Shown: positions 46,781 to 56,679, counted from the stretch's first letter. The stretch: 64,000 bases of DNA from Acinetobacter sp. UBA3106 (GCA_002365595.1 DFAM01000016.1:179873-243872); one strand, 5' to 3'. Notes: a model not told the origin generated them from the sequence alone. A program made the numbers and translations.

Positions 46781-46960
46781 GACTTAGTTACCCCAATATT
46801 TTTCAAAAATGAAATGCCTACAAAAGCATAAAGATTATTTACTATACATCTGCATCTGTCTATGTCACTTTTAGGTGGATACTGAACTTAAAAATGCTTT
46901 GAAATTCACACCTTAATGATGGTTGAATGCAACAAATAACACGAAATTTAAGGTATTTAC

Positions 46961-47449
46961 ATGATGAAAATAGATAAAATTCCAGACTCAATCGATCCCA
47001 AATTAAATTTGGAAAGCATTCGAGAAGAATGCTTAGAACTTGTCAAAAAACGTGCTTACTGTTCTGCAGGAGCAGCCGTCATTCCCGTTCCATTTCTGGA
47101 TGTGGTCATCGATGTCGGAATTTTGTCACAACTGATTCCGGAAGTGAATGCACGTTTTGGTTTGGCTCCAGAACAAATCAGTGTTTATGATCCAAAAACC
47201 AAACAAGTGCACTGGCAAGAACTGCGTAAACGCGGGGTAGAATTTTCCGGCTTGGTGGTGGCGCGTACTGCAGTGAAAAAATCGCTCAACAATGTGGTAG
47301 CCAAGGTCATTACCAAACAGGTGACTAAATTTATTCCCTTAGGCGGTCAGATTATTGCTGCCAGTTTAGGCTACATTGTGATGAAAAAAGTAGCAGAAGC
47401 TCACGTAGAAGAATGTTACAAAATTGCCAAAGGTATTCAACAAAAATAG
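46961..47449 (+). CDS. Membrane-associated protein, DUF697/EcsC-like (uncertain)
   Basis: The 162-residue protein has two hydrophobic stretches, about 34-62 (SAGAAVIPVPFLDVVIDVGIL) and 125-145 (PLGGQIIAASLGYIVMKK). The intervening part is amphipathic and the tail is charged with a HVEECYKIAKG motif. The pattern of a glycine-rich hydrophobic hairpin resembles DUF697/EcsC-type domains, but I am not certain. It stands alone and is divergent from recC. Confidence 0.7.
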   Translation: MMKIDKIPDSIDPKLNLESIREECLELVKKRAYCSAGAAVIPVPFLDVVIDVGILSQLIPEVNARFGLAPEQISVYDPKTKQVHWQELRKRGVEFSGLVVARTAVKKSLNNVVAKVITKQVTKFIPLGGQIIAASLGYIVMKKVAEAHVEECYKIAKGIQQK

Positions 47450-47519
47450 AAGAACAGCTGGTGAATTCATCAGCTGCTTATCTGTTTACAGTCTATTTAA
47501 TAACAATGTTGATCCTGCC

Positions 47520-47544
47520 GCTGAGAGTTTAATCAACTCTCAGC
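47520..47544. terminator. Hairpin between convergent genes
   Basis: GCTGAGAGTT (47520-47529) and AACTCTCAGC (47535-47544) pair perfectly; the loop contains the pap stop codon. On the plus strand it is followed by TGTTTT. It may end the gene at 46961 and stabilise the pap 3' end. Confidence 0.6.
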
Positions 47545-48947
47545 TGTTTTAAGATTGCTCTTAATATTTCCAGACGAGCGGTATTTTTGTCATCAGTAGC
47601 GATAATATGCCACGGTGCATAAGCGGTACTGGTTCGTTCGAACATATCCGCGGCTGCCTCTAAATAAGCATCCCATTTTTCCCGATTGCGCCAGTCCTCT
47701 TCAGTAATTTTAAAGCGCTTGTTTGGCGTCTCTTCACGGGCTTTAAAACGGGCGGCCTGTTCATCCTTGCTTATTGCCAGCCATAATTTGATCACCACGG
47801 TTTGACTATTGACCAAATCCTTTTCAAAGCGGTTAATTTCCTCATAAGCCCGCTGCCACTCGACTTCACTGGCAAAGCCTTCTACCCGTTCCACCAGCAC
47901 TCGCCCATACCAGGAACGGTCAAAAATCCTGATGTCTTCATCACTTTGTAACTTGGTCCAGAAACGCCACAAGTAAGGACGCCGTAATTCAAATTGTTCC
48001 GGGGCCGCGATGGTATGAATATCATATTCTCTTGGATCCAGATTTTTAACGATGCGTTTAATCGCGCCGCCTTTCCCTGCTGCGTCCATGCCCTCAAAAA
48101 CGATAATCGCTTTACGGTCGTCAAAACGTAATGCATTTGCCACTTTAACAGACAGTTCTTTCAGCTCTTTTTTATAGTCTTCATTGGTCGTGGGCTGATT
48201 TTCAGGATGCAGTAGCAACTCTGGAACAGCCGCCTGTTTCCATTCGGCTTTTGCTTCGCTCAAATGTTTTGGACAATTTTGCATAGCCGCCAAAATAATC
48301 TGTGCAAATTGCTGATCACGGGATTTTTCATCTTCACAATTAATCACTTGCCAGTCTTTAAGAAAGCGCTGACTCATTTTTTGCAAATTGTCATATTGTT
48401 TTTTATTGCGCCAGTCCAGACCATGTAATTTATGCCAGTGCACTTCACTAGGGTCCATATTGTCCAGCCGCTTTTGCAAAGATTTCCAGGACAAGTCAAA
48501 CCAGACCTTCACTACATCGACATGATTGTTTTTCAAGTCCTGTTCAAAAGCCTGCATATCTTCAATATAGGCATCAAACTGGGTTTCATCGAGAGGTTTG
48601 GACACATGCAAGGCCGTGGCCAGCAAGTCGCTGTACCAGTTACCAAACCATACCATGATCTGACCTTCGGCAGGAATAAAATGCGCATAAGGCTGCCAAA
48701 AAGTCTGCTTTTGATTAAACATGTTGGGAGCATCGGCCTTAACCAGCAAATAACGCGGATCAACCCATTCACGCAGCTGCTTCACTGCCTCGCCCTTTCC
48801 GGCCAGCTCAATCCCATTGACCAGCACTAGCACGCTTTTAGCATTCTTTTGATCGCGGGTATTTTTTAAAAAGTACTGTGCTTCAATCAGATTCAGGGAA
48901 AGCTCATCTTCATCAAGTAATGAATTTTTTGTTTTTTTAAGGGTCAT
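47529..48947 (-). CDS. pap: Polyphosphate:AMP phosphotransferase (fused PPK2 domains)
   Basis: The 472-residue protein has two PPK2 domains in tandem (class II), the design of the Acinetobacter johnsonii enzyme that makes ADP from AMP and polyphosphate. The N-terminal Walker A is GIELAGKG (45-52) and the C-terminal one GMDAAGKGG (286-294). The Walker B-like DRSWYGR is intact only in the C-terminal half (343-349); the N-terminal counterpart reads GNWYSD, so the C-terminal half is probably the catalytic one. It is a single-gene unit. Confidence 0.93.
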   Translation of the reverse strand: MTLKKTKNSLLDEDELSLNLIEAQYFLKNTRDQKNAKSVLVLVNGIELAGKGEAVKQLREWVDPRYLLVKADAPNMFNQKQTFWQPYAHFIPAEGQIMVWFGNWYSDLLATALHVSKPLDETQFDAYIEDMQAFEQDLKNNHVDVVKVWFDLSWKSLQKRLDNMDPSEVHWHKLHGLDWRNKKQYDNLQKMSQRFLKDWQVINCEDEKSRDQQFAQIILAAMQNCPKHLSEAKAEWKQAAVPELLLHPENQPTTNEDYKKELKELSVKVANALRFDDRKAIIVFEGMDAAGKGGAIKRIVKNLDPREYDIHTIAAPEQFELRRPYLWRFWTKLQSDEDIRIFDRSWYGRVLVERVEGFASEVEWQRAYEEINRFEKDLVNSQTVVIKLWLAISKDEQAARFKAREETPNKRFKITEEDWRNREKWDAYLEAAADMFERTSTAYAPWHIIATDDKNTARLEILRAILKQLRVD

Positions 48948-49152
48948 ATTTTCCCCGTCCTCTATTCTAAATTTCAGTCAATTCAAGCATAGTACAAGGC
49001 TGAATTTGAACCCATAGTGTTTGTGTTGCTTATAATTGCTTTGTTTTCCAGCAAACTGACTTAATTTAAATCATTTTTCGCACAGTTTGTCATAGCGACT
49101 TTTCTCATCTGGCTCTAAGATTTAGCCATCTAAAAAATAATAGAGACACAGC

Positions 49153-49857
49153 ATGTCTAAACTGGCTGCATTGGATGATCTTTTAGAGTTGTACTATCAA
49201 CTGAATTATCATCAAAATCCTGAAATTTTTCGCCGTCTGCAAGATGTGCAGGCCTGGCAAAAACAGCGTATGCAATCTACCCATCACAAGCAGTTTGCAG
49301 AAAAACAAAATGTATTGATGTCGGAGTATTTCCTGAACCGCCTGTATGGCGGCCCGGATTTTGATGCCCTGGCCGAGCAAATCGCACGCTTGATGAAATA
49401 TGCACACAAGGCAGAAAAACTGATTCCTGAAAATGCCGTGAAAACAGGTACATCAGGTGTATCTTTGGCGATTCTGGCGGTCCAACTGGACGAGCAGGTC
49501 GCCATGCAGCTACTGGAAGATTATCATCCGCATGAAGGCTTAACCGACGAGATGATGCGTTTGACCTATCTGAAACTGGATCAGGGGCAACACCGTTTAA
49601 ATCAGCTGGATTTGCTCGACCAGCTCGGTTTTAGCCTGGATAAATACATGCGCTCATTTGTGGTCTATACCGCCTTTAAAATGTGTAGAGGCGCAGCCAG
49701 CAAATATAACTTCGATGTCATGTATGAATTTATGCAGGATGGCTTTTTGGCCATGAAACCGCTAAAGTCGGCAGAGAAGTTCGTGAAGGATTTTACTGCA
49801 GTTGAACGTCAAATTATCCATAAAGTTCACACCGGCGATCCGCACCCATTTCAGTAA
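49153..49857 (+). CDS. FFLEELY motif-type protein
   Basis: The 234-residue soluble protein has the segment SEYFLNRLYGGPDFDAL (about 57-73), a variant of the FFLEELY motif that names this family, preceded by LQDVQAWQKQRMQSTH. The rest is helical. The function is not known. The ATG follows GAGACACAGC, which is a modest ribosome site. It is divergent from pap and separated by about 170 bases from ubiE. Confidence 0.8.
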   Translation: MSKLAALDDLLELYYQLNYHQNPEIFRRLQDVQAWQKQRMQSTHHKQFAEKQNVLMSEYFLNRLYGGPDFDALAEQIARLMKYAHKAEKLIPENAVKTGTSGVSLAILAVQLDEQVAMQLLEDYHPHEGLTDEMMRLTYLKLDQGQHRLNQLDLLDQLGFSLDKYMRSFVVYTAFKMCRGAASKYNFDVMYEFMQDGFLAMKPLKSAEKFVKDFTAVERQIIHKVHTGDPHPFQ

Positions 49858-50025
49858 CTTGATGTTGTGATGGAACTAACAAATTAAGCAGTGAATAAAA
49901 ACATAGAGCAGATTTCTGTATATTATTCATAACAATTGCATGCAGATTGCTGTACAACGTCTTAGAATCTGTCATCATGCAAGCACTGCAACATTAACCC
50001 TATTTTTATGTTAGGAGTGACTCTA

Positions 50026-50970
50026 ATGTCTAACGAAAATCAAACGCCTACCTCTCCCCCTGAGCCGGCCCAAAATACAGACAAAGTGAGTCCTTTCTTA
50101 ACTGAGCCTCTTCCGCAAGGCACTGCTCAAGGTCAGCAACAATCTTTACAACAACAGTTGACCGACACCCTAGTGACCGGTTCAGTACCGAAATATAACC
50201 TGCCACGTGGTGCCAATACCGGTAATGTCGGGGCAACCACCCACTTCGGTTACCAGACTGTGAGCAGTGAAGATAAAGCCCAGAAAGTGGCTGAAGTTTT
50301 CCATTCAGTCGCCAGCAAATACGACATCATGAATGATCTAATGTCATTCGGTATTCACCGCCTCTGGAAACGTTTTGCCATTAATATGTCAGGCGTACGC
50401 CGTGGTCAGCATGTACTCGATATTGCAGGTGGTACGGGTGATCTGGCTAAAGTCTTTAGCCGTGAAGTCGGTCCTACAGGACATGTGGTGCTTTCAGATA
50501 TCAACGAATCGATGCTGAATGTGGGTCGTGACCGTTTGATCGATGCCGGTTGTACCAATGTCGATTTCGTTTTGGCCAATGCTGAAACTTTAGAGCCATT
50601 TGCAGACAACAGTTTTGACTTGCTGACCATCAGCTTTGGCCTACGTAACGTCACCGACAAAGATGCAGCACTCGCGGCAATGTACCGTGTTCTTAAGCCA
50701 GGCGGCCGTTTATTGGTGCTTGAATTCTCTAAACCGGTATTCGAGCCATTCTCTAAATTGTATGATCTGTATTCATTCACCGCTTTACCAATCATGGGTA
50801 AAATTATTGCCAATGACTCGGAAAGTTATAAATATTTAGCCGAATCGATCCGTATGCATCCGGACCAACGTACCTTGAAAGGCATGATGGAAAATGCAGG
50901 ATTCCAGAACTGTGATTACCACAACTTGACTGGTGGTATTGTGGCGGTTCACCGCGGCTTTAAACTTTAA
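50026..50970 (+). CDS. ubiE: Ubiquinone/menaquinone biosynthesis C-methyltransferase UbiE
   Basis: The 314-residue enzyme methylates the quinone ring. The family core begins at about residue 68 (THFGYQTVSSEDKAQKVAEV) with SAM motif VLDIAGGTGDLAK, and ends GIVAVHRGFKL. The first roughly 65 residues are an extra Pro/Gln/Thr-rich, probably disordered extension not present in E. coli UbiE (251 residues). TAGGAGTGACTCTA fixes ATG 50026; an upstream in-frame ATG at 50008 includes that site. It leads ubiE-ubiJ-ubiB. Confidence 0.95.
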   Translation: MSNENQTPTSPPEPAQNTDKVSPFLTEPLPQGTAQGQQQSLQQQLTDTLVTGSVPKYNLPRGANTGNVGATTHFGYQTVSSEDKAQKVAEVFHSVASKYDIMNDLMSFGIHRLWKRFAINMSGVRRGQHVLDIAGGTGDLAKVFSREVGPTGHVVLSDINESMLNVGRDRLIDAGCTNVDFVLANAETLEPFADNSFDLLTISFGLRNVTDKDAALAAMYRVLKPGGRLLVLEFSKPVFEPFSKLYDLYSFTALPIMGKIIANDSESYKYLAESIRMHPDQRTLKGMMENAGFQNCDYHNLTGGIVAVHRGFKL

Positions 50971-50981
50971 GGTTTTATGCT

Positions 50982-51665
50982 ATGTGGTCGATTCTGGCAC
51001 TCGGTGCAGTTGAACGATTAATTCATCATATGATTGATCTGGATGCGATTACCCGCATTCAGCTCAATGAATTGCAAGGTAAAATGTTGCGTGTGGTGAT
51101 TGACTCACCACAGCTTTCTGTCGATGTGTTCTTTGACGACAATAAAGTGCGTCTGGAACCAACCGTCACCGGTCAAAGCGCGACCCCATCCATTTTCGAA
51201 CAACGTCCGTTTGATCAAAACCAGCAGATTTCGGAAGCGACCGCGACCCTGCAGGTTAAAAATGTGGTTGAGCTTTTGAAGCTGTTACTGGCGGATGATG
51301 TCGGCAATATTCCGCTGCAAGGTGACTATCACCTGTTGCAGGATATTCAGCGTATCATGCAACAGGCCGAACCGGATTTAGCTTCACATTTAAGTCCATG
51401 GATTGGTCCTGCCCTTGCCCATGAACTTGGCAAAATCCAGCTGGCACCGAAACATTTAAAACGTTCCTTAGAAAGTTATTTATTCTTTGCTGAAGATGCG
51501 TTAAAAGAAGATAGCGGCTTATTTGCTCCACGCTGGCAAATGGACGGTTTGCAGCAAGATACCCGAATTTTCAATCAAAATTTAGATCGTGCCGAAGCCA
51601 AAATTCAGCAGCTTCGAGCGCAGATTGATACTTTAGATACACCTCCAGCTTCACCTCAAGATTAG
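50982..51665 (+). CDS. ubiJ: Ubiquinone biosynthesis accessory factor UbiJ
   Basis: The 227-residue protein has an SCP2-type lipid-binding N-terminal domain (about 5-105) and a helical C-terminus (AEAKIQQLRAQIDTL). UbiJ holds ubiquinone intermediates in the Ubi metabolon with UbiK. It sits between ubiE and ubiB with gaps of about 10 bases, the conserved order, so cotranscription is near certain. Confidence 0.9.
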   Translation: MWSILALGAVERLIHHMIDLDAITRIQLNELQGKMLRVVIDSPQLSVDVFFDDNKVRLEPTVTGQSATPSIFEQRPFDQNQQISEATATLQVKNVVELLKLLLADDVGNIPLQGDYHLLQDIQRIMQQAEPDLASHLSPWIGPALAHELGKIQLAPKHLKRSLESYLFFAEDALKEDSGLFAPRWQMDGLQQDTRIFNQNLDRAEAKIQQLRAQIDTLDTPPASPQD

Positions 51666-51675
51666 GTTTAGATAT

Positions 51676-53295
51676 ATGATTCCGCATGTTTCACGTTTAC
51701 TCGAACTTTGGCGCATTGCCGCGCACTATAGACTCGACACGTTGTTTCCTGCGGAAGAATTACCAGAAAAAGCCCGTCATGTTTTAAGCTTGATTCGCAT
51801 GCACCCTGCGGCATGGTCTAGCCGTGAACGTAAAAACCCACTGAAGCTAAAAGAAGCTTTAGAAGAAATGGGACCGCTGGCGATTAAACTGGGGCAGTTG
51901 CTTTCAACCCGCCGTGATTTGATCCCACCCAAAGTTTTACAACAATTGGTGCTTTTACAAGATCGAGTTAAGCCGTTTGATAATAACATTGCCAAAACCC
52001 GCATTCAGGAATCACTGAAAGCCGATGTAAATACCTTGTTTGCCCGTTTTGATGAACAGCCGCTTGCCGCAGCGTCCATTGCTCAGGTGCATACCGCTGC
52101 TCTGCATGATGGTCGTGAAGTGGTGGTTAAAGTCACTCGTCCCGACATTCGCCAGCAAATTTTGCAAGACTTTGAAATTCTCGATTGGCTCGGTGCAGCG
52201 TTGGAAAAACGCTTGGAAGCAGCGCGTGCCCTGCATTTGTCGGAAATTATTCAGGACTATCGTCAAATCATTCTAAATGAACTGGATTTGACCTTAGAAG
52301 CCGACAACACCCGTCGTATGCGCCATTATTTTACTGGCTCAAGCATGATGTATGTGCCTGAAGTGTATATGGACAGCAAAGACGTGATGGTGGCTGAACG
52401 CATCACCGGTGTTCCTATTTCCGATATTGCCACTTTTGACCGTATGGGAATGAATCGCGCGGACCTGGCAGAAAAAGGTTTGACCATTTTCTTTACCCAG
52501 GTATTCCGTGACAACTTCTTCCATGCCGATATGCATCCGGGTAACGTGTTTGTCGAAACCATTAATCCGAGTAATCCACGCTTTATTGCACTGGATTGCG
52601 CGATTATGGGTGAGCTGTCCAAACACGATCAAATGACCGTGGCACGCATGTTACTGGCAGTAATGAACAGCGACTTTATGCAGCTGATTCTGGTGGTGCA
52701 TCAAGCTGGCTGGATTCCACCAGGAACTGATCAAGATGCCTTGGCGCGTGAAATGCGCCGTACCGTCGGTCCAATGGTATCGAAACCGATGCATGAGCTG
52801 GATTTTGCCGGCATTCTGATTCAAGTGATGGATATTGCCCGTCGTTTCCATCTGGAAATTCCACCACAGCTGATGCTCTTGCTGAAAACATTAGTGCATG
52901 TCGAAGGCTTGGGAACCGACCTTTATCCTGAACTGGATATCTGGAAACTGGCGAAACCGATCCTGACCAACTGGATTAAAGCGCAAATGAATCCGCAAAA
53001 GAACCTGAAGGAATTGGGACAAAAAATTCCTGATCTTCTGCTCGGTGCGCAGGATTTACCGAGCTTGATGATTGACAGTTTAAATGGTCTAAAAAATCAG
53101 TCGGCCTGGCATTCCAAACAATTGCATGAGCTGCAAAGTATGCGCTTGCAAATGGAACATCAGCAAAAACGCAGCTGGATTTTCGGTAGCTTGATGGCAA
53201 TTTTGTTGTCGATTGCGATTATTGCACCTTGGTATATTTCGATTATTCTAATCATGCTGGCGAGCTTGCTTGCAGTTTGGCGAATTTTTAAATAA
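51676..53295 (+). CDS. ubiB: Ubiquinone biosynthesis kinase-like protein UbiB
   Basis: The 539-residue protein is an atypical (ADCK/ABC1) kinase-like ATPase needed for ubiquinone synthesis. The KxGQ motif is in GPLAIKLGQLLSTRRDL, the Ala-rich loop in AAASIAQVH, and the metal and catalytic aspartates in FHADMHPGNVF and ALDCAIMG. Two C-terminal membrane helices follow (about 498-535). It ends the ubi operon. Confidence 0.96.
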   Translation: MIPHVSRLLELWRIAAHYRLDTLFPAEELPEKARHVLSLIRMHPAAWSSRERKNPLKLKEALEEMGPLAIKLGQLLSTRRDLIPPKVLQQLVLLQDRVKPFDNNIAKTRIQESLKADVNTLFARFDEQPLAAASIAQVHTAALHDGREVVVKVTRPDIRQQILQDFEILDWLGAALEKRLEAARALHLSEIIQDYRQIILNELDLTLEADNTRRMRHYFTGSSMMYVPEVYMDSKDVMVAERITGVPISDIATFDRMGMNRADLAEKGLTIFFTQVFRDNFFHADMHPGNVFVETINPSNPRFIALDCAIMGELSKHDQMTVARMLLAVMNSDFMQLILVVHQAGWIPPGTDQDALAREMRRTVGPMVSKPMHELDFAGILIQVMDIARRFHLEIPPQLMLLLKTLVHVEGLGTDLYPELDIWKLAKPILTNWIKAQMNPQKNLKELGQKIPDLLLGAQDLPSLMIDSLNGLKNQSAWHSKQLHELQSMRLQMEHQQKRSWIFGSLMAILLSIAIIAPWYISIILIMLASLLAVWRIFK

Positions 53296-54065
53296 GAATT
53301 TGATTATACTTATAATATTATAAGTAATTTGGGTTATACATAAGCCAAAACTGTCCAAATGGTTTTGGCAATCATGAGTTAAATTCATCTTCAAACTCAC
53401 ATTTTTAATCACCAGCATGTCTTAAGCTCTATATGACTTATACGAATTTATTCCGGGTTATTAAAGGCATTTAGAAATTTGCAGCTGCCTATTAAAAATA
53501 GCCGAACCAGAATAGATTTCTGAAAACGTGATGATCTACTAATATGTTGCAGATATATAAGTGAAAGAGCAGCCAAGTCATGAAAATGAATCTACACCCT
53601 TATACTCCTCAGGACTCTGCTCATCTAACTTTAAATGATAAGTTGAAAATTAATTCATGAAAGTAAATAAACAGAATTTCAACCTATTTTTCATGCATTT
53701 ATATTCTTCATAAATCTATTGACAGAATATGTCAGTCATTGAAATATAATGATGATGGACTAAAGTCAATGCGATTAAATAAAACTCAGATAAAAAAATT
53801 TAAAACTTATTATATTTATCAACAATAAAGGATTTATTTTTTAGATTTATTTCAAATAACAAAAAACCAATCTCATACCAAAAAAAATAAATAACATTAT
53901 GAAAAATATATTAAAAAATTTAAATCACTTTCAATTAAAATAAAAATAAAGATAATTTAACTATGATTAACATTTAATCTAAAAGACTTTTCTTAAAAAA
54001 TAAGTTAAAAAATACACTATCAAATAACTTTAAAAAAACCGTTACAAAAAACCAGGGAATATACA
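53296..54065. other. AT-rich intergenic region
   Basis: About 770 bases without a supportable gene. It holds the 18-bp palindrome at 53308-53325 and a TTGACA (53719) with overlapping TGACA/TGTCA inverted repeat; a TATAAT lies 20 bases on, which is longer than normal spacing. The last 250 bases before the lipoprotein gene are extremely AT-rich. Confidence 0.5.
53308..53325. promoter_or_regulatory. Perfect 18-bp palindrome after ubiB
   Basis: ACTTATAATATTATAAGT reads the same on both strands, 13 bases after the ubiB stop. It may be a transcription factor operator or the remains of a terminator. Confidence 0.35.
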
Positions 54066-55511
54066 ATGAAAAATCATGCGTTAAAATGGTCGACCTTAGC
54101 TTCTGCAATTCTATTAACTGCTTGTGGTGGGGGTGGAGGTGACGGCGGCTCTGAAGCGCCTTTTACTCCTAAAACTATTTCTGGTACAGCTGTGGATTTT
54201 TATTTAGCGGGTGCAGATGTCGATTTCACTAACTCGGCTTGTCAAGATGCCTATCCAGATCTAAAAACAGATGAAAACGGCAAATTTTCTTTTAAAACGA
54301 CTGTAAATTGTCAAGAAACCGGTTTCATCATTACTGGCGGTGTTGATACGGTTACCAAACTTCCATTTGCTGGAGAGTTAAAAGTTAAACCTATTAACTA
54401 TCAAACTTCATCGACTAATGAAATAGTTGCAACGCCTCTAACGACTTTACAGGCTGAACTCCCAGCAGCTGAATTTCAAGATCTGCTTAGTAAGCTAGGT
54501 TTTAGTTTGAATGAAGATGTCACGACATTTGATCCAATTGCTGAGGGATCTAATAATCAACAAGCGGCAGTATTTGTATTACAACAAATTTTAACTCAAC
54601 TTGAAGATTCTGGTTTAACTATGGCTCAAGCCGTGAAAGCCATTCAAACAGCATCAGCTACGACTTCTCTTCTTACTAATTCAGGCGTAAATACGAATGC
54701 TGTAGCACTCATATTCACTACTGCTGCACAATCTGCCTCTGATGAAGTTAAAACAGCATTACAACAGAATCAGGCAAAAGTAGAAGCTGTAACTGATATT
54801 ATCAATACAGCTTTGACCTCATCAGGAAATACTAAGTTAGAAGATTATTTAGCTAACAACCCTGGTGTTATTGCTGACATTCAGGATGAAATTGCATCTG
54901 CTAGCTATAGCGGACTGAGCGTTGCAAATAAAAATATTCAAGAAATTATTAATTCTGGAAATGATGCACGTTTATCCGTTGATAAAAATGCAATTGATTC
55001 TTTAGCTCAAGTGAAGTTTATTTTAAATAAAGCGACTACAGATACGGATTCTATTAAATTAGGTTTCCAGGCGAAAGCTGCAATTGGTCAAAATGGCCAG
55101 CCTGAAACCCTGACCGCGTATATTAGCCAGGTAAACGTTTCATTTGACAATAATATTGCCATCAGCAAAATTACTATTCCAGCGGGTGCTGTAATTGAAA
55201 TTGAAACAACTTTGGCAAATTCGCCGAAAGGTTCATTCGAAGTTGCGCAGGATACTGAGTTTACAGGTGATTCAATTTCTCTGTCAGATTTAGCAAATAA
55301 ATTCACAGTTTTACGTCAACCTTATACCAACTATAAGAACTTGATTGCTTCAAGCAACTTCGTTAATGCGGATGTATCGGTTTTTGTTGCTCCGACTGTT
55401 TATCCAATCTCTGCAGCTTTAGGATTAAACCTGGGTTCATTTGGTATTCCAAATAAACCTGCTACTGCCTTCAGCGGTGTTACCACTACAGGCTACTTTA
55501 CGATTCAATAA
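54066..55511 (+). CDS. Large lipoprotein with glycine linker
   Basis: The 481-residue product has a lipobox LTAC (Cys20) followed by a glycine run (GGGGGDGG), a flexible tether. After this comes a beta-sandwich-like part (ISGTAVDFYLAGADV ... DENGKFSFKT), like carboxypeptidase-regulatory or SdrD-B-type folds. A helical middle (QAAVFVLQQILTQLEDSG) and a beta-rich C-terminus follow. The function is unknown. A terminator and then a beta-barrel gene come next, so the two may act together at the outer membrane. Confidence 0.82.
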   Translation: MKNHALKWSTLASAILLTACGGGGGDGGSEAPFTPKTISGTAVDFYLAGADVDFTNSACQDAYPDLKTDENGKFSFKTTVNCQETGFIITGGVDTVTKLPFAGELKVKPINYQTSSTNEIVATPLTTLQAELPAAEFQDLLSKLGFSLNEDVTTFDPIAEGSNNQQAAVFVLQQILTQLEDSGLTMAQAVKAIQTASATTSLLTNSGVNTNAVALIFTTAAQSASDEVKTALQQNQAKVEAVTDIINTALTSSGNTKLEDYLANNPGVIADIQDEIASASYSGLSVANKNIQEIINSGNDARLSVDKNAIDSLAQVKFILNKATTDTDSIKLGFQAKAAIGQNGQPETLTAYISQVNVSFDNNIAISKITIPAGAVIEIETTLANSPKGSFEVAQDTEFTGDSISLSDLANKFTVLRQPYTNYKNLIASSNFVNADVSVFVAPTVYPISAALGLNLGSFGIPNKPATAFSGVTTTGYFTIQ

Positions 55512-55520
55512 TCAAAAATA

Positions 55521-55556
55521 AAAAAAAGCCAGTGATTCATCACTGGCTTTTCTCTC
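55521..55556 (+). terminator. Rho-independent terminator
   Basis: AAAGCCAGTGA and TCACTGGCTTT form an 11-bp perfect stem around TTCA with a T tract, 10-45 bases after the lipoprotein stop. Confidence 0.85.
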
Positions 55557-55578
55557 ACTTTCTATTTGGTAAATAAAG

Positions 55579-56679
55579 TTGAAAAATCAATCATTACTTT
55601 TTATTTCTGTAGCATTTATTATTTCTAATACCTATGCCGCACCCGATGATTTGTTTTTACAAGCCACGCCTGCTAAACATAAACTTACGACGAATGTAAG
55701 CCTAGATTTAGTTAATGATACTGTCGACTTTCTGGATTTACGAGAAAGTGAAGGTGTTCAAGGAGATTCTGGAGATTATATTGGTGCGCATATCAATGCC
55801 CAATATCAGTTCCATCCTGAATGGTCTATCAATGCCGACTATTGGCGTCGAGAAATCGAGTTTGGCAAAGATACCAATAAATTAGATTCTGGCGCCTTAG
55901 GCATTACCTACTTTCCGGCAAGTCTTTCTACTGATCGTTCTAATCTTGCTTTTAAACTTTCTTTCTGGGGCAATCAAGCGGATGAGTTAGCGAAAACCTC
56001 CCCTACCAATGTGAATGGCCGTACAATTAATGAGGTCGTTGTTTCTAATCCGCGTGACACGCAAATTCAACTAGACACTATTTATACCCATAAAATTGAC
56101 TTTATGAATCAAGTTAATTTCTTTGGTTCTTTAGGATATAGCAAAGTTGAAGTTGATGAATTGGATTTGATGGTTCATTTGACCGGGAATGGACGGGATT
56201 GTAAAGCCAATATCAATATTGACTCGAACAATCAGTTAACTGGAAAACCAGTTGGTCGCTGCCTTATTGATGGTCTCATTGTACGAGATATTGATATTGG
56301 AAACTATGCGGATCGATTTGATCTGGATGTGCAGAAAGATCTCAACTATGACGCTTATTATGCAGGCTTAGGCGGGTCATGGAACTGGCGCTATAAACAA
56401 TTTGAAAGCCAGCTCGCCTACCATTACCAACGCTTGTGGCGCGACAATATCGATGACCGTGTGTCTAATTTTGGCAATCAAGCGATTAAGGACAATCATA
56501 CCGTCGGTGCCAAGTTCAGTTATGACTTTACACCTAAATTGACAGCTTACCTGCAAGGTCAGATTTTCCAAAATAACTTAGTGGGCTATGTACCCTTCAT
56601 CTATAATGGGGTCACCGCTTCCCGTTTAGACAAACGTTATGGATTGGCTTCTATTGGGGTTCAATACCGCGGTTTCTAA
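55579..56679 (+). CDS. Predicted outer-membrane beta-barrel protein (TTG start)
   Basis: The 366-residue protein begins at TTG with a good signal peptide (MKNQSLLFISVAFIISNTYA). The rest alternates polar and hydrophobic residues like an outer-membrane barrel (HINAQYQFHPEWSINADYW, GAKFSYDFTPKLTAYLQGQ) and ends in a phenylalanine (QYRGF), the usual OmpA/BAM signal. Two cysteines (DCKAN, RCLID) may form a disulphide. The role is unknown. It begins 67 bases after the lipoprotein stop but past a terminator. Confidence 0.75.
   Translation: MKNQSLLFISVAFIISNTYAAPDDLFLQATPAKHKLTTNVSLDLVNDTVDFLDLRESEGVQGDSGDYIGAHINAQYQFHPEWSINADYWRREIEFGKDTNKLDSGALGITYFPASLSTDRSNLAFKLSFWGNQADELAKTSPTNVNGRTINEVVVSNPRDTQIQLDTIYTHKIDFMNQVNFFGSLGYSKVEVDELDLMVHLTGNGRDCKANINIDSNNQLTGKPVGRCLIDGLIVRDIDIGNYADRFDLDVQKDLNYDAYYAGLGGSWNWRYKQFESQLAYHYQRLWRDNIDDRVSNFGNQAIKDNHTVGAKFSYDFTPKLTAYLQGQIFQNNLVGYVPFIYNGVTASRLDKRYGLASIGVQYRGF

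Noticed and set aside
53581..53661. 26-codon frame MKMNLHPYTP... in the gap after ubiB
   Set aside because: No convincing ribosome site, no signal or membrane segment and very short.
53719..53750. Sigma-70 promoter from TTGACA and TATAAT
   Set aside because: The spacer is 20 bases, longer than the usual 16-18, so it is noted only as a weak candidate.
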